NCBI RefSeq assembly: GCF_008330225.1
Contig: NZ_CP042466.1
Location: 1,684,501 to 1,748,500 of the forward strand
Direction of reading: 5' to 3'
DNA: 64,000 nt
Origin: Geobacter sp. FeAm09
GTDB lineage: Bacteria > Desulfobacterota > Desulfuromonadia > Geobacterales > Pseudopelobacteraceae
A program made the position numbers and the translations under genes. Below, piece after piece: positions 1 to 8,621 of this stretch. Numbering within the stretch: position 1 is the first letter of the stretch; every line of letters begins with the position of its first letter. The notes under the pieces were generated by a model, which searched no databases, had not been told where the DNA came from, and was given only the letters and a program-made list of their open reading frames with translations.

Positions 1-807
1 CTGGACGACGTGCTGCAAGGGGTGCGGGAACTGGCCGCCAACGGCTACCGGGAGGTGGTGCTCACCGGCATTCACCTGGGGGCCTACGGGCTCGACCTCG
101 CGCCGCGGCACTCCCTGGCCGACCTGGTGCGGCGCATCACGGAAGACGGCAGTGTGCCGCGCCTGCGGATCGGTTCGGTGGAGCCCAACGAACTGAGCGA
201 CGAATTGATCGGACTCATGGCCGCCTCGACCGCCGTCTGTCCCCATGTGCATCTCCCCTTGCAGAGCGGCAGCGACACGGTACTGCAGCGCATGGGGCGG
301 CGCTACACGGCCCGCTTCTTCCGCGATCTGGTGGCCCGGGTCACGGCCGCACTGCCGGACGCCTTCATCGGGGCCGATGTGATTGCCGGGTTTCCCGGCG
401 AAACGGACGAGGAATTTCTGGAGACCCTGCACCTGGTGGAGGAGGTGCCGTTTTCCGATCTGCACGTATTTCCCTTTTCCCGGCGGGCCGGCACCAAAGC
501 GGCCGGGATGCCCGCCCAGGTGGCGGCCCAGGTCGTCAGGGAGAGAGGGGAGCGGCTGCGGGATGCTGCTGCGGCCAAAAAGACGGCATTCCTCCAACGT
601 TTCGTCGGGCGCACCCTGCCGGTCCTGGGGCAGACATGGCAGCCGGGAACAGGGTGCATCAAAGGGCTGAGCAGGAATTACCTCCAGGTGGAATACGCCG
701 CAGCGGAAGAATTGGTGAATCGGGAGGCAACCGTCGTGATCGAGCAGATCCGTGACGGGCGGGCACTGGGGCGGCTGGCCGGGTTATGGGCGGAACAACA
801 TTCGTAA
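1..807 (+). CDS. mtaB: tRNA t6A37 methylthiotransferase (MtaB-type), 3' part
   Basis: Reading frame is open from base 1, so the N-terminal part, including the radical-SAM CxxxCxxC motif, lies outside the window. The visible part has the radical-SAM methylthiotransferase core: VVLTGIHLGAYG, then LPLQSGSD, then GADVIAGFPGET. The last ~70 residues fit a TRAM RNA-binding domain. Members of this family add a methylthio group to t6A at position 37 of tRNAs decoding ANN codons, using S-adenosylmethionine and two FeS clusters. MtaB is favoured over MiaB and RimO by the GIHLGAYG wording of the core, which is from memory of the family, so the subfamily is less certain than the family. The coding end overlaps nothing and the next gene starts 83 bases on. 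Confidence 0.85.
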   Translation: MDDVLQGVRELAANGYREVVLTGIHLGAYGLDLAPRHSLADLVRRITEDGSVPRLRIGSVEPNELSDELIGLMAASTAVCPHVHLPLQSGSDTVLQRMGRRYTARFFRDLVARVTAALPDAFIGADVIAGFPGETDEEFLETLHLVEEVPFSDLHVFPFSRRAGTKAAGMPAQVAAQVVRERGERLRDAAAAKKTAFLQRFVGRTLPVLGQTWQPGTGCIKGLSRNYLQVEYAAAEELVNREATVVIEQIRDGRALGRLAGLWAEQHS

Positions 808-890
808 AAACGTATCTTTCCTTGACTGGTCCAACCATTTCTGTGATAATCACGCCCCGTTTTGTCAAATTATTGTTTGAGGAGATGGCC

Positions 891-1682
891 ATGAAGAAGA
901 CGCTTGTTCTGTGCTTAACTGTTCTGTTGTCCCTTGCGGCGGTCTGCGCCTTTGCCGGCGACGGGTCCTGGGAGCGCGTCAAAAAAGAGGGTAAGCTGGT
1001 CATCGGGCTCGATGACGCCTTTCCGCCCATGGGGTATCGCCAGGCAGACGGCAAACTGGTCGGCTTCGACGTTGATGCGGCTGAAGAGGTCGGCAAGCGT
1101 CTCGGCATCAAGATCGCATGGCAGCCCACCGCCTGGGAAGGGGTGATCCACTCCCTGAACGCCAAGAAGTTCGACTGCATCTGGAACGGCATGACCATCA
1201 CGCCGGAGCGGGCCAAGGAAGTGGCCTTCACCAAGCCCTATATCATGGACGGCCAGATTGCGGTGGTCAATTTCAAGGAAAAACGTTTCAAAGGGCTGAA
1301 AGACCTGAAGGGGATCAAAGCCGGCACCCAGAAAGGGTCCTCCGGCCTGGAAGCGGTCAAGAAGCTTGCCACCCCGCCGAAGGAACTGAAGGAATACGAA
1401 GATTACCCCAAGGCGCTGCTTGATCTGGAAGCCGGGCGTATCGACGTGGTGGTGGTGGACAACGTCACCGGCCGCGACATGATCGCCAAGCGTCCCGGAA
1501 AGTTCAAGATCCTCCCCGGCATGATCAGCAAGGAGCCCTTTGGCGTGGCTTTCCGCAAAGAGGACAACGGCCTGCGCGACAAGGTGCAGCAGACCCTGGA
1601 CAAGATGGTCAAGGACGGTTCCATGGCCAAGATCTCCCGGAAATGGTTTGCGGAAGATATCGCTAATCCCAAGAAATTCTAG
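891..1682 (+). CDS. Polar amino-acid ABC transporter, periplasmic binding protein
   Basis: 263 residues with a clear Sec signal peptide (MKK, hydrophobic stretch, cleavage near AFA-GDG at residue 22). The mature part is a bacterial extracellular solute-binding protein family 3 domain: LVIGLDDAFPPMGYR, then GFDVDAAEEVGKRLG, then WNGMTITPERAKEV. It would capture an amino acid in the periplasm and hand it to the permease and ATPase encoded directly downstream. ATG 891 is chosen because GAGGAG (879-884) stands 6 bases upstream; the in-frame ATG at 885 abuts that site. Only 5 bases separate its stop from the permease start, so the three genes form one operon. Substrate cannot be read from sequence alone. 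Confidence 0.9.
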   Translation: MKKTLVLCLTVLLSLAAVCAFAGDGSWERVKKEGKLVIGLDDAFPPMGYRQADGKLVGFDVDAAEEVGKRLGIKIAWQPTAWEGVIHSLNAKKFDCIWNGMTITPERAKEVAFTKPYIMDGQIAVVNFKEKRFKGLKDLKGIKAGTQKGSSGLEAVKKLATPPKELKEYEDYPKALLDLEAGRIDVVVVDNVTGRDMIAKRPGKFKILPGMISKEPFGVAFRKEDNGLRDKVQQTLDKMVKDGSMAKISRKWFAEDIANPKKF

Positions 1683-1687
1683 AGACT

Positions 1688-2704
1688 ATGAAACGTTTTT
1701 ACATACACTTCAGCAGGGTCGCCGTGACCCTGCTTTTTTTGTGGACGCTGGCCGGAACCGCTCTGGCACTGGATGGTGACGCCCTTTCCCGCCAGGCGGG
1801 GGAACTGATGGCCCAGGGGGACCTGCCGGGCGCCGTGGAGCTGCTCAAGCAGGTTCCGGTTCCGGCCAAAGGCGGCGATGCAAGCGCTTTTGTGGCCAGC
1901 CGCATGCAGATGGCCAGGATCTATGTTTCGTTGAACGAGGCCGACAAGGCCCTGGCCGCCAGCCGGGAAGTCCTGGCGCTGTTCCCCGACAACAGCGAGG
2001 CCCGGAACACGGTCGCCGCCATCCAGAAACAGCAGCAGTCGCGCTGGCTCTCGCTCTTGGACGACTGCCGCAAATTCCTCCCGGCCCTGCTCAAGGGTGC
2101 GGTTATGACCCTCTTGCTGGTGCTCTGCACCATGCTGGTATCCCCCTTGGGGGGGCTCCTGATCGCCTTGGGGCGCATCAGCACCTTTCGGCCCCTGTCC
2201 GCCGTCTGCTGGTTCGTGATCTGGTTCTTCCGCGGCACGCCGCTCCTGCTCCAACTGTTCTTCATCTATTACGGCCTGCCGGCCTTCGGCGTGACCCTGC
2301 CGCCCTTGACGGCCGCCGTGATCGGCCTTGGGCTCAACTACTCGGCCTATCTGGGCGAGATCATCCGCGGCGCGATCCAAAGCATCGATCAGGGGCAGAT
2401 GGAGGCGGCCAAGGCCATCGGCATGACCTACGGCCAAGCCATGCGGCGAGTCATCATCCCCCAGACCTACAAGCGCCTGATGCCCCCCATCGGCAACGAA
2501 TTCATCGCCCTGATCAAGGACACTGCCCTGGTATCCACCATCGCCATGGTGGAGTTGATGCGCTCGGCCGACCAGCTTTTCAACACCTATTTCAACATCA
2601 CGGCCCTGGCTCTGGCGGCGGTCATCTATCTCCTCTTGACGAGCATCTTCACCTTCATCTTTGAAAAAATCGAATATCGGGCAGGGATCTATGAGCACCG
2701 CTAG
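1688..2704 (+). CDS. Amino-acid ABC transporter permease with N-terminal secreted TPR-like domain
   Basis: 338 residues in two parts. Residues ~1-28 look like a signal peptide (hydrophobic VAVTLLFLWTLAGTALA). Residues ~29-115 are soluble, alanine-rich and helical with TPR-like pairs (GELMAQGDLPGAVELLKQ; ARIYVSLNEADKALAASREV). From ~130 on it is a HisM/GlnP-type permease with several membrane helices and the cytoplasmic EAA loop (MEAAKAIGM near 238-246) that contacts the ATPase. Family members are usually about 220 residues, so the first ~115 are an addition. The extra domain should sit in the periplasm, where the binding protein docks. Middle gene of a three-gene operon; its stop overlaps the ATPase gene by 14 bases. 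Confidence 0.88.
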   Translation: MKRFYIHFSRVAVTLLFLWTLAGTALALDGDALSRQAGELMAQGDLPGAVELLKQVPVPAKGGDASAFVASRMQMARIYVSLNEADKALAASREVLALFPDNSEARNTVAAIQKQQQSRWLSLLDDCRKFLPALLKGAVMTLLLVLCTMLVSPLGGLLIALGRISTFRPLSAVCWFVIWFFRGTPLLLQLFFIYYGLPAFGVTLPPLTAAVIGLGLNYSAYLGEIIRGAIQSIDQGQMEAAKAIGMTYGQAMRRVIIPQTYKRLMPPIGNEFIALIKDTALVSTIAMVELMRSADQLFNTYFNITALALAAVIYLLLTSIFTFIFEKIEYRAGIYEHR

Positions 2705-3467
2705 GGAGCCGTTGATACGGCTCATGGGCATCACCAAGCGTTTCAAAAACCTGACGGCCGTGGACCGGATCGACCTGGACGTCTTTCCGGGCGAGAAACT
2801 GGTCATCGTCGGGCCGTCGGGATCGGGCAAATCCACACTGCTGCGCTCCATCAACCTGTTGGAAGAGATCGATGACGGGGTAATCCGTTTCCAGGATCGC
2901 GAGGTGGGATACGTCACCCGCCACGGCCGCCGCCATCTCGACCGCCCCCAGGCGGTGTGCGCCCTGCGCACCGAGATCGGCATGGTGTTCCAGCATTTCC
3001 ATCTCTTCCCCCACATGACCGTGCTGGGCAATGTCATGGAGGGGCCGCTGACCGTCCGCAAGATGCCGCTCCCAGAGGCCCGTCAGGTCGCCCTGGACAT
3101 GCTGGTCAAGGTCGGGCTGGCCGACAAGCGGGACGTTTTTCCCGCCACCCTGTCGGGGGGGCAGAAACAGCGGGTAGCCATTGCCCGAGCCCTGGCCATG
3201 CGGCCAAAGCTCATGTTGTTCGACGAACCGACCTCGGCCCTGGACCCGGAACTGGTGGGGGAGGTGTTCGACACCATTCATACCCTGGCCGACGAAGGCA
3301 TGACCATGATCATCGTCACCCATCACATGGGCTTTGCCCGTGAACTGGCCGACCGGGTGATCTTCATGGAATCGGGCCGTTTTCTGGCCCAGGGCGCCCC
3401 CCAGGAGTTTTTCAGCGTTGGCCAGGAAAACGAGCGCATCAGGAGCTTCCTCAACAGGCTGCTGTGA
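2691..3467 (+). CDS. Polar amino-acid ABC transporter, ATP-binding protein
   Basis: 258-residue ABC ATPase of the GlnQ/HisP type that energises the permease encoded before it. Walker A GPSGSGKST at 41-49, Q-loop Q101 in MVFQHFHLFPHMT, signature LSGGQKQR from 154, Walker B LMLFDEP at 174-180 and switch histidine H211 are all present, so it should be active. ATG 2691 was preferred to the upstream in-frame TTG at 2661 because it has a GCAGGGA site just upstream and gives the usual N-terminus. Translation is probably coupled to the permease through the 14-base overlap. A strong terminator follows 25 bases after its stop. Confidence 0.92.
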   Translation: MSTAREPLIRLMGITKRFKNLTAVDRIDLDVFPGEKLVIVGPSGSGKSTLLRSINLLEEIDDGVIRFQDREVGYVTRHGRRHLDRPQAVCALRTEIGMVFQHFHLFPHMTVLGNVMEGPLTVRKMPLPEARQVALDMLVKVGLADKRDVFPATLSGGQKQRVAIARALAMRPKLMLFDEPTSALDPELVGEVFDTIHTLADEGMTMIIVTHHMGFARELADRVIFMESGRFLAQGAPQEFFSVGQENERIRSFLNRLL

Positions 3468-3492
3468 AAAGGCAGGTATCATCACGTTTTCA

Positions 3493-3525
3493 AACCGGAA
3501 GGCCCTGGCGCCTTCCGGTTTTTTT
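3493..3525 (+). terminator. Rho-independent terminator after the ABC operon
   Basis: Perfect 11-bp stem (3493-3503 with 3510-3520, arms AACCGGAAGGC / GCCTTCCGGTT) with a 6-base loop, running straight into a T-tract (3519-3525). It closes the amino-acid transporter operon. Confidence 0.9.
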
Positions 3526-3542
3526 GTGACGTCCGCGGGGGA

Positions 3543-3682
3543 GTGTTAAAATAGTTACCATTGGTAAAAAAACAACAACTTATTGATATTAAAATAATAT
3601 TTAGTTTAGTGTTAAAAAAAGTAACACTTTGTATGATGCTGTAATTATTGGATAAAATTAAAAGTGTTAAAAAAATTACCAT
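3543..3682. repeat. Three 19-bp repeats in an AT-rich island
   Basis: The 3468-3832 gap holds no gene I can support. After the terminator comes a strikingly AT-rich stretch in a GC-rich genome. It carries three same-orientation copies of a 19-bp element starting GTGTTAAAA: 3543-3561, 3609-3627 and 3664-3682, with starts 66 and 55 bases apart. Copies 1 and 3 end TTACCAT. Copy 2 ends TAACAC, making it a dyad (GTGTTA-N7-TAACAC). Copy 1 also contains the dyad TTACCA-T-TGGTAA (3555-3567). They look like binding sites for a regulator of the receiver gene at 3833, but the protein is unknown. Confidence 0.6.
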
Positions 3683-3767
3683 TTTTCTTATGCTTCAAGG
3701 TGCTCCATTGAACGCCGCGCGGAGGTGTGCGTATGCAACGATCCGATACCATGGGTTTTTTGCGAGA

Positions 3768-3782
3768 TGGCACGAGAGTTGA
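3768..3782 (+). promoter_or_regulatory. Candidate sigma-54 (-24/-12) promoter
   Basis: TGGCACGAGAGTTGA matches the sigma-54 consensus TGGCACG-N4-TTGC except for the last base (A for C of the conserved GC). It lies about 50 bases upstream of the receiver gene start and downstream of the three 19-bp repeats, where activator sites would be expected. rpoN is encoded in this window. The -12 mismatch keeps confidence moderate. Confidence 0.45.
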
Positions 3783-3832
3783 TATGAATTTATAGTTATA
3801 CCGTATCCCATGTCCGGCCGACGGAGACATCA

Positions 3833-4252
3833 ATGGCACTATCACTTCAGTCCGCGCACCTTGAGAATGATGGCCAGCAGAAACAGAGAACGATCCTGGT
3901 GGTTGATGACGAGTTGCTGGTGCGGCAGATGTTGCAGGATTGTCTCGAAGAGTACGGCTTTGCGGTGCTTACCGCCACGGACGGGGTCGAGGCGTGCGGA
4001 CTTTTCATGAAAGAGTCCGCGCGGATCGACCTATTGGTGAGTGACGTGCTCATGCCGAAGATGAACGGTTTTTACGCCTATCAGGTCATGTGCCGGGTGA
4101 AGCCGGGGTTGAAGGCCATTCTGGTGAGCGGCTACCCGAATGGTGCCGATATGATCAACGAAGGGAGCGCAAACCCACCGGAATTTCTCTCCAAGCCGAT
4201 CAGTCCCAGGGAGTTGATCTCGAAGATACACGCAATGCTGGGGAGCGTATGA
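3833..4252 (+). CDS. Single-domain response regulator (CheY-like receiver)
   Basis: 139 residues forming one receiver domain and no output domain. Acidic pair D25/D26 (ILVVDDE), phospho-acceptor D71 in LLVSDVLMPKMNG, and K121 in the FLSKP motif are all present, so it should be phosphorylatable. ATG 3833 has the ribosome site ACGGAGA 5 bases upstream. No kinase gene is adjacent, so the partner is unknown. It stands alone between two terminators, behind an AT-rich repeat-bearing upstream region and a possible sigma-54 promoter. Such stand-alone receivers act by protein contact, for example on kinases, motors or phosphorelays. Confidence 0.88.
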   Translation: MALSLQSAHLENDGQQKQRTILVVDDELLVRQMLQDCLEEYGFAVLTATDGVEACGLFMKESARIDLLVSDVLMPKMNGFYAYQVMCRVKPGLKAILVSGYPNGADMINEGSANPPEFLSKPISPRELISKIHAMLGSV

Positions 4253-4357
4253 CGGTCTAGACGGAGAAATTCCGGGCGGCGCGGGAAGGGGGATTGCGGG
4301 AAGTTGCGGTAAAGATTCCGGAATACCCTGCCGAAATGGGAAATGAGGTATTTTGTA

Positions 4358-4396
4358 AACAAAAACGCCCTCTTCGAGCAAGAGGGCGTTTTTGTT
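4358..4396. terminator. Bidirectional terminator between receiver gene and ilvC
   Basis: Perfect 17-bp inverted repeat (4358-4374 with 4380-4396; core ACGCCCTCTT / AAGAGGGCGT) with a 5-base loop and A/T tracts on both sides, so it can work on either strand. The rest of 4253-4533 carries the ilvC promoter and no gene. Confidence 0.88.
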
Positions 4397-4431
4397 GTCT
4401 TGGGAGCCGCCCCGGCTTCTTCTTGTGGTAA

Positions 4432-5550
<1,119 letters not shown>

Positions 5551-5567
5551 AATAATTTTACGCATCC

Positions 5568-5599
5568 GACACCCCTTTGCCCTATGGGAGAGGGGTGTC
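5568..5599. other. Hairpin between ilvC and psd
   Basis: Inverted repeat GACACCCCT (5568-5576) / AGGGGTGTC (5591-5599), with an inner CCC-TAT-GGG (5580-5588). It has no T-tract, so it is more likely an mRNA processing or stability element than a terminator. It sits in the short gap of one operon. Confidence 0.4.
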
Positions 5600-5619
5600 C
5601 GCGTGTTCAGGCAGGTTGC

Positions 5620-6279
5620 ATGAATAACTCGACCCCATTTGCCAGAGAAGGTTATCCCTTCATCATTTGTTCCACCGGATTGACGTTTCTGCTGGCCGTG
5701 GCCGCCTGGAAATGGTGCTCACTGGTGCTGGCCGCCCCCGCTGCGCTGGCCTGCGTGGCGACCCTGTTCATCCTTTATTTCTTTCGCAATCCCGAGCGTA
5801 CCCCGCCTGGCGACGGGCACGCAGTGGTGGCCCCTGCCGACGGGACGGTGATCGTGGCGGAGTGCGTCCCCGATACGCCGCTCGGCACCCCGGCGCTCAA
5901 GATCAGTATTTTCATGTCGGTCTTCAACGTGCATGTGAACCGTGTCCCGTTTGACGGCACGGTGGTGGACACGTTCTACCATCGCGGCAAGTTCTTCGAT
6001 GCCCGTGACGGCCGGGCCTCCTTCGAAAACGAACGCAGCGGCATCGTCCTGGAAACCGCTGGCGGCGTTCGGTTGGCCTTTGTGCAGATTGCCGGCCTGA
6101 TCGCGCGGCGGATCGTGTGCTACGCCCGAACCGGCGACGCCCTGAAGCGGGGGGAACGTTACGGGCTGATTCGCTTCGGATCAAGGGTGGATGTGTATCT
6201 GCCGGTTGACGTACAACCGCTGGTAAAGCTTGGAGATGTGACCGTGGCGGGTGAAACCGTACTGGGGCGTCTCGCCTAG
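5620..6279 (+). CDS. psd: Phosphatidylserine decarboxylase proenzyme
   Basis: 219 residues, the short PSD-A type. It decarboxylates phosphatidylserine to phosphatidylethanolamine and self-cleaves at a Gly-Ser bond to form a pyruvoyl group; the matching site is FGS in IRFGSRVDVYLP near the C-terminus. Two hydrophobic segments near the N-terminus (residues ~10-45) anchor it to the membrane. APADGTV and SVFNVHVNR are family motifs. ATG 5620 gives MNNSTPFAREGYP, a usual start for the Geobacter type; an in-frame ATG at 5584 lies inside a hairpin. The phosphatidylserine synthase gene follows directly, so substrate maker and user are co-transcribed. Confidence 0.94.
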   Translation: MNNSTPFAREGYPFIICSTGLTFLLAVAAWKWCSLVLAAPAALACVATLFILYFFRNPERTPPGDGHAVVAPADGTVIVAECVPDTPLGTPALKISIFMSVFNVHVNRVPFDGTVVDTFYHRGKFFDARDGRASFENERSGIVLETAGGVRLAFVQIAGLIARRIVCYARTGDALKRGERYGLIRFGSRVDVYLPVDVQPLVKLGDVTVAGETVLGRLA

Positions 6280-6295
6280 GCGGAGAAAGCGTGGC

Positions 6296-7090
6296 ATGAA
6301 CTCTGAACTGAATGACAAAAGGGCCGAAAGGGCCGAAAACCTCAAAAAAGGGATTTATATCCTGCCCAATCTGTTTACGACCGGGAGCCTGTTTGCCGGT
6401 TTCTACAGTATGGTGGCCAGTCTCAACGGCAATTTCGACATTGCCGCGCTCTGGATCTTCGCCTCTGCCGTTTTTGACGGCCTGGACGGCAAGGTGGCCC
6501 GTCTGACCGGAACCACCAGCAAGTTCGGCGTTGAATATGATTCCCTGGCCGATCTGGTGTCGTTCGGGGTGACTCCGGGACTGATGATGTATGCCTGGGC
6601 GCTCAAGCCGTTCGGGCGTCTCGGCTGGCTGGCCGCGTTCCTGTTCGTGGTTTGCGGCGCATTGCGCCTGGCGCGTTTCAATGTTCAGGTCAATACGGTG
6701 GAGAGCAAGCGCTTCGTGGGCTTGCCCATCCCGGCGGCAGCCAGCACGGTGGCCGCCACCGTCCTGTTGTTCCATCATTGCGGGTGGCCAAGCTCGTACA
6801 AGCGGCTGGCAATCCTCGCCTTGATCTACCTCCTGGCCTTCCTGATGGTGTCGGGATTCCGCTATTATTCGTTCAAAGACCCGGCGCTGATCAAGCGGCA
6901 GCCCTTCGGCTTCCTGCTTCTGGCCGTGGTGCTGCTGATTGTCGTCGCCGCCGAACCGGCGGTGATGACCTTTGTCATCATGATTGCGTATGTTGTTTCC
7001 GGCCCATTGGGATTTGTGGTCGGTTGGCCGCGTCGCCGCCGCTTGGAAAAGGCCGTGCACAAGGGGCATGGAGCCGCCGCCGGCCGCTAG
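6296..7090 (+). CDS. pssA: CDP-diacylglycerol-serine O-phosphatidyltransferase
   Basis: 264-residue integral membrane enzyme making phosphatidylserine from CDP-diacylglycerol and serine. The complete CDP-alcohol phosphotransferase signature DG-x2-AR-x8-G-x3-D-x3-D is present, starting with DGKVAR and ending with EYDSLAD. Several hydrophobic helices follow to the C-terminus. ATG 6296 has CGGAGAAAG (6281-6289) as ribosome site and lies 16 bases after psd. Together psd and pssA give the phosphatidylethanolamine pathway in one operon with ilvC. Confidence 0.94.
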   Translation: MNSELNDKRAERAENLKKGIYILPNLFTTGSLFAGFYSMVASLNGNFDIAALWIFASAVFDGLDGKVARLTGTTSKFGVEYDSLADLVSFGVTPGLMMYAWALKPFGRLGWLAAFLFVVCGALRLARFNVQVNTVESKRFVGLPIPAAASTVAATVLLFHHCGWPSSYKRLAILALIYLLAFLMVSGFRYYSFKDPALIKRQPFGFLLLAVVLLIVVAAEPAVMTFVIMIAYVVSGPLGFVVGWPRRRRLEKAVHKGHGAAAGR

Positions 7091-7156
7091 TGTCCTCTGC
7101 GGCCTGTCGGTAATTCCGCGCAGCCTGGGCCTACGACAGGGAATGAGACGCGGGGG

Positions 7157-7627
7157 TCAGGGGAGGTCGTGCAGGTGGGCCTTGATGCACTCTTCCGAGA
7201 TTTCAATGGTGGCGAACGTCTTGTTGGCCGACGTCCGCGTCAGCGTGCCGGGGTTGAGGAACAGGATGCCGGATGTGGTGATGCAGGTGGCGCGATGGCT
7301 GTGACCGAACAGCACTGCGTGGGCGCACAACTCCTCTGCCCGTTGCTTCAACCTTTCCAGCCCGCCCTTGACCCCGTAGGCGTCTCCATGCACCAGCAAA
7401 ATCCGTTTTCCCTCACACTCCCACAGCATCTCCCGCGGCGCCGAGGTGTCGTGGTCGCAATTGCCGGAAACGGCAATGACGTCCAGATGCATCAGGTTGC
7501 GCAGCAGGTTTGCGTCTTCGATGCCGTCGCCGAGATGGATGACGGCGTCCACAGGTTCCGTCAGGCTGTGGGCCTGCACGGCAGGGGCAAAATTGCCGTG
7601 GGTATCGGATACGACCAATGCTTTCAT
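7157..7627 (-). CDS. YfcE/MJ0936-family metallophosphoesterase
   Basis: 156 residues. All calcineurin-like phosphoesterase metal motifs are visible: VVSDTHGN (D-x-H) at the start, HLGDG, SGNCDH (GN-x-D), LVHGD and FGHSHRA (GH-x-H). Small proteins of this type hydrolyse phosphodiesters in vitro with Mn2+; the natural substrate is usually unknown. The length is typical of the family. It faces pssA tail to tail and runs away from sppA; its start is 66 bases from sppA's. Confidence 0.88.
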   Translation of the reverse strand: MKALVVSDTHGNFAPAVQAHSLTEPVDAVIHLGDGIEDANLLRNLMHLDVIAVSGNCDHDTSAPREMLWECEGKRILLVHGDAYGVKGGLERLKQRAEELCAHAVLFGHSHRATCITTSGILFLNPGTLTRTSANKTFATIEISEECIKAHLHDLP

Positions 7628-7692
7628 GGTGTTAGTGTACCAGAAATCGGGGTGTCATGGCACCCTAAAATCGCCGACCCGGGTGGCCTTAC

Positions 7693-8580
7693 ATGTTGAA
7701 GAAAATAGCCTTGATCTTCCTTGCCGCCATGGCGGCCTTCCTGATCCTCTTTGCCGGTTCCCTGCTGATCGCCAAGGCGATCATGGGATCAATGGATACA
7801 AAACTGGCGGACAAGGAGGGGGTCGGCCTGGTGGAGGTCCGGGGGATGATCCTTGACTCCAGGGACACGATCCGCCAACTGCGCTATTTCCTCAAGCAGG
7901 ATGCCGTCAAGTCGGTGGTGCTGCGGGTTGATTCACCCGGCGGGGTGGTGGCGCCTTCCCAGGAGATCTACGAAGAGGTCAAAAAGTTCGCCGCCCGGAA
8001 GAAGATCATCGTTTCCATGGGGAGCCTGGCCGCCTCGGGCGGCTACTACATCTCCGCTCCGGCCACGCTGATCTATGCCAACCCCGGTACCATTACCGCC
8101 AGCATCGGCGTGATCCTCAAGCTTTCCAACATCGAGACGCTGATGGACAAGATCGGCATCAAGTCCTATACCCTCAAAACCGGCAAGTTCAAGGACTCGG
8201 GCTCGCCGTTGCGGGAGTTGTCAACGGAGGACCGGGCCATGCTGCAGGCGGTCATCGACAACACCCATGAGCAATTTGTCCGGGCAGTGGCCACCGGGCG
8301 CAAGCTGCCGGTGGAGGATGTCCGCAGGATCGCCGACGGCCGCATCCTCTCCGGAGAACAAGCCAAGGGGCTGAAACTGGTGGACCGCCTGGGCACGCTC
8401 CAGGACGCCATTGAGGAAGCCGGGCGCCTGGCCGGCATCACCGGCGATCCCGAGGTCATCCGTGCCCCCAAGAAAAAGATCGACTACCTGGATGTGCTGG
8501 CCGACGGTATGGAAGGCAAACTGGGCGGCACCCTGAAGAATGCCGCCGGCGGGATGCGGCTGATGTACGAAGCGGAGTAG
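7693..8580 (+). CDS. sppA: Signal peptide peptidase SppA (short form)
   Basis: 295 residues with an N-terminal membrane anchor (residues ~3-27), then an S49 serine-lysine protease domain. Catalytic serine lies in SLAASGGYYI and the general-base lysine in LKTGKFKDSGSP. It degrades signal peptides left in the inner membrane after secretion. Its length fits the 36-kDa form, which has one protease domain and works as an oligomer, unlike the duplicated E. coli enzyme. A GC-rich hairpin (8587-8611) separates its end from the convergent DAHP synthase gene. Confidence 0.9.
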   Translation: MLKKIALIFLAAMAAFLILFAGSLLIAKAIMGSMDTKLADKEGVGLVEVRGMILDSRDTIRQLRYFLKQDAVKSVVLRVDSPGGVVAPSQEIYEEVKKFAARKKIIVSMGSLAASGGYYISAPATLIYANPGTITASIGVILKLSNIETLMDKIGIKSYTLKTGKFKDSGSPLRELSTEDRAMLQAVIDNTHEQFVRAVATGRKLPVEDVRRIADGRILSGEQAKGLKLVDRLGTLQDAIEEAGRLAGITGDPEVIRAPKKKIDYLDVLADGMEGKLGGTLKNAAGGMRLMYEAE

Positions 8581-8621
8581 GGGAGAGCGGCGAGAGCTGC
8601 CTCTTCGCCGCCCTGTCGGGG

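Noticed and set aside
1679-3061. Long open frame on the minus strand across the ABC transporter genes
   Set aside because: It lies opposite well-conserved genes; long antisense frames are common in high-GC DNA. Its protein is low in complexity and rich in Gly, Gln and Asp, with no domain. The same holds for 4687-5565, 11056-12636, 13861-15327, 26058-27272, 28064-29980 and 30869-32425.
8587-8611. Terminator between sppA and the DAHP synthase gene
   Set aside because: GCGGCGA / TCGCCGC stem is present, but there is no T-tract; mentioned only under sppA.
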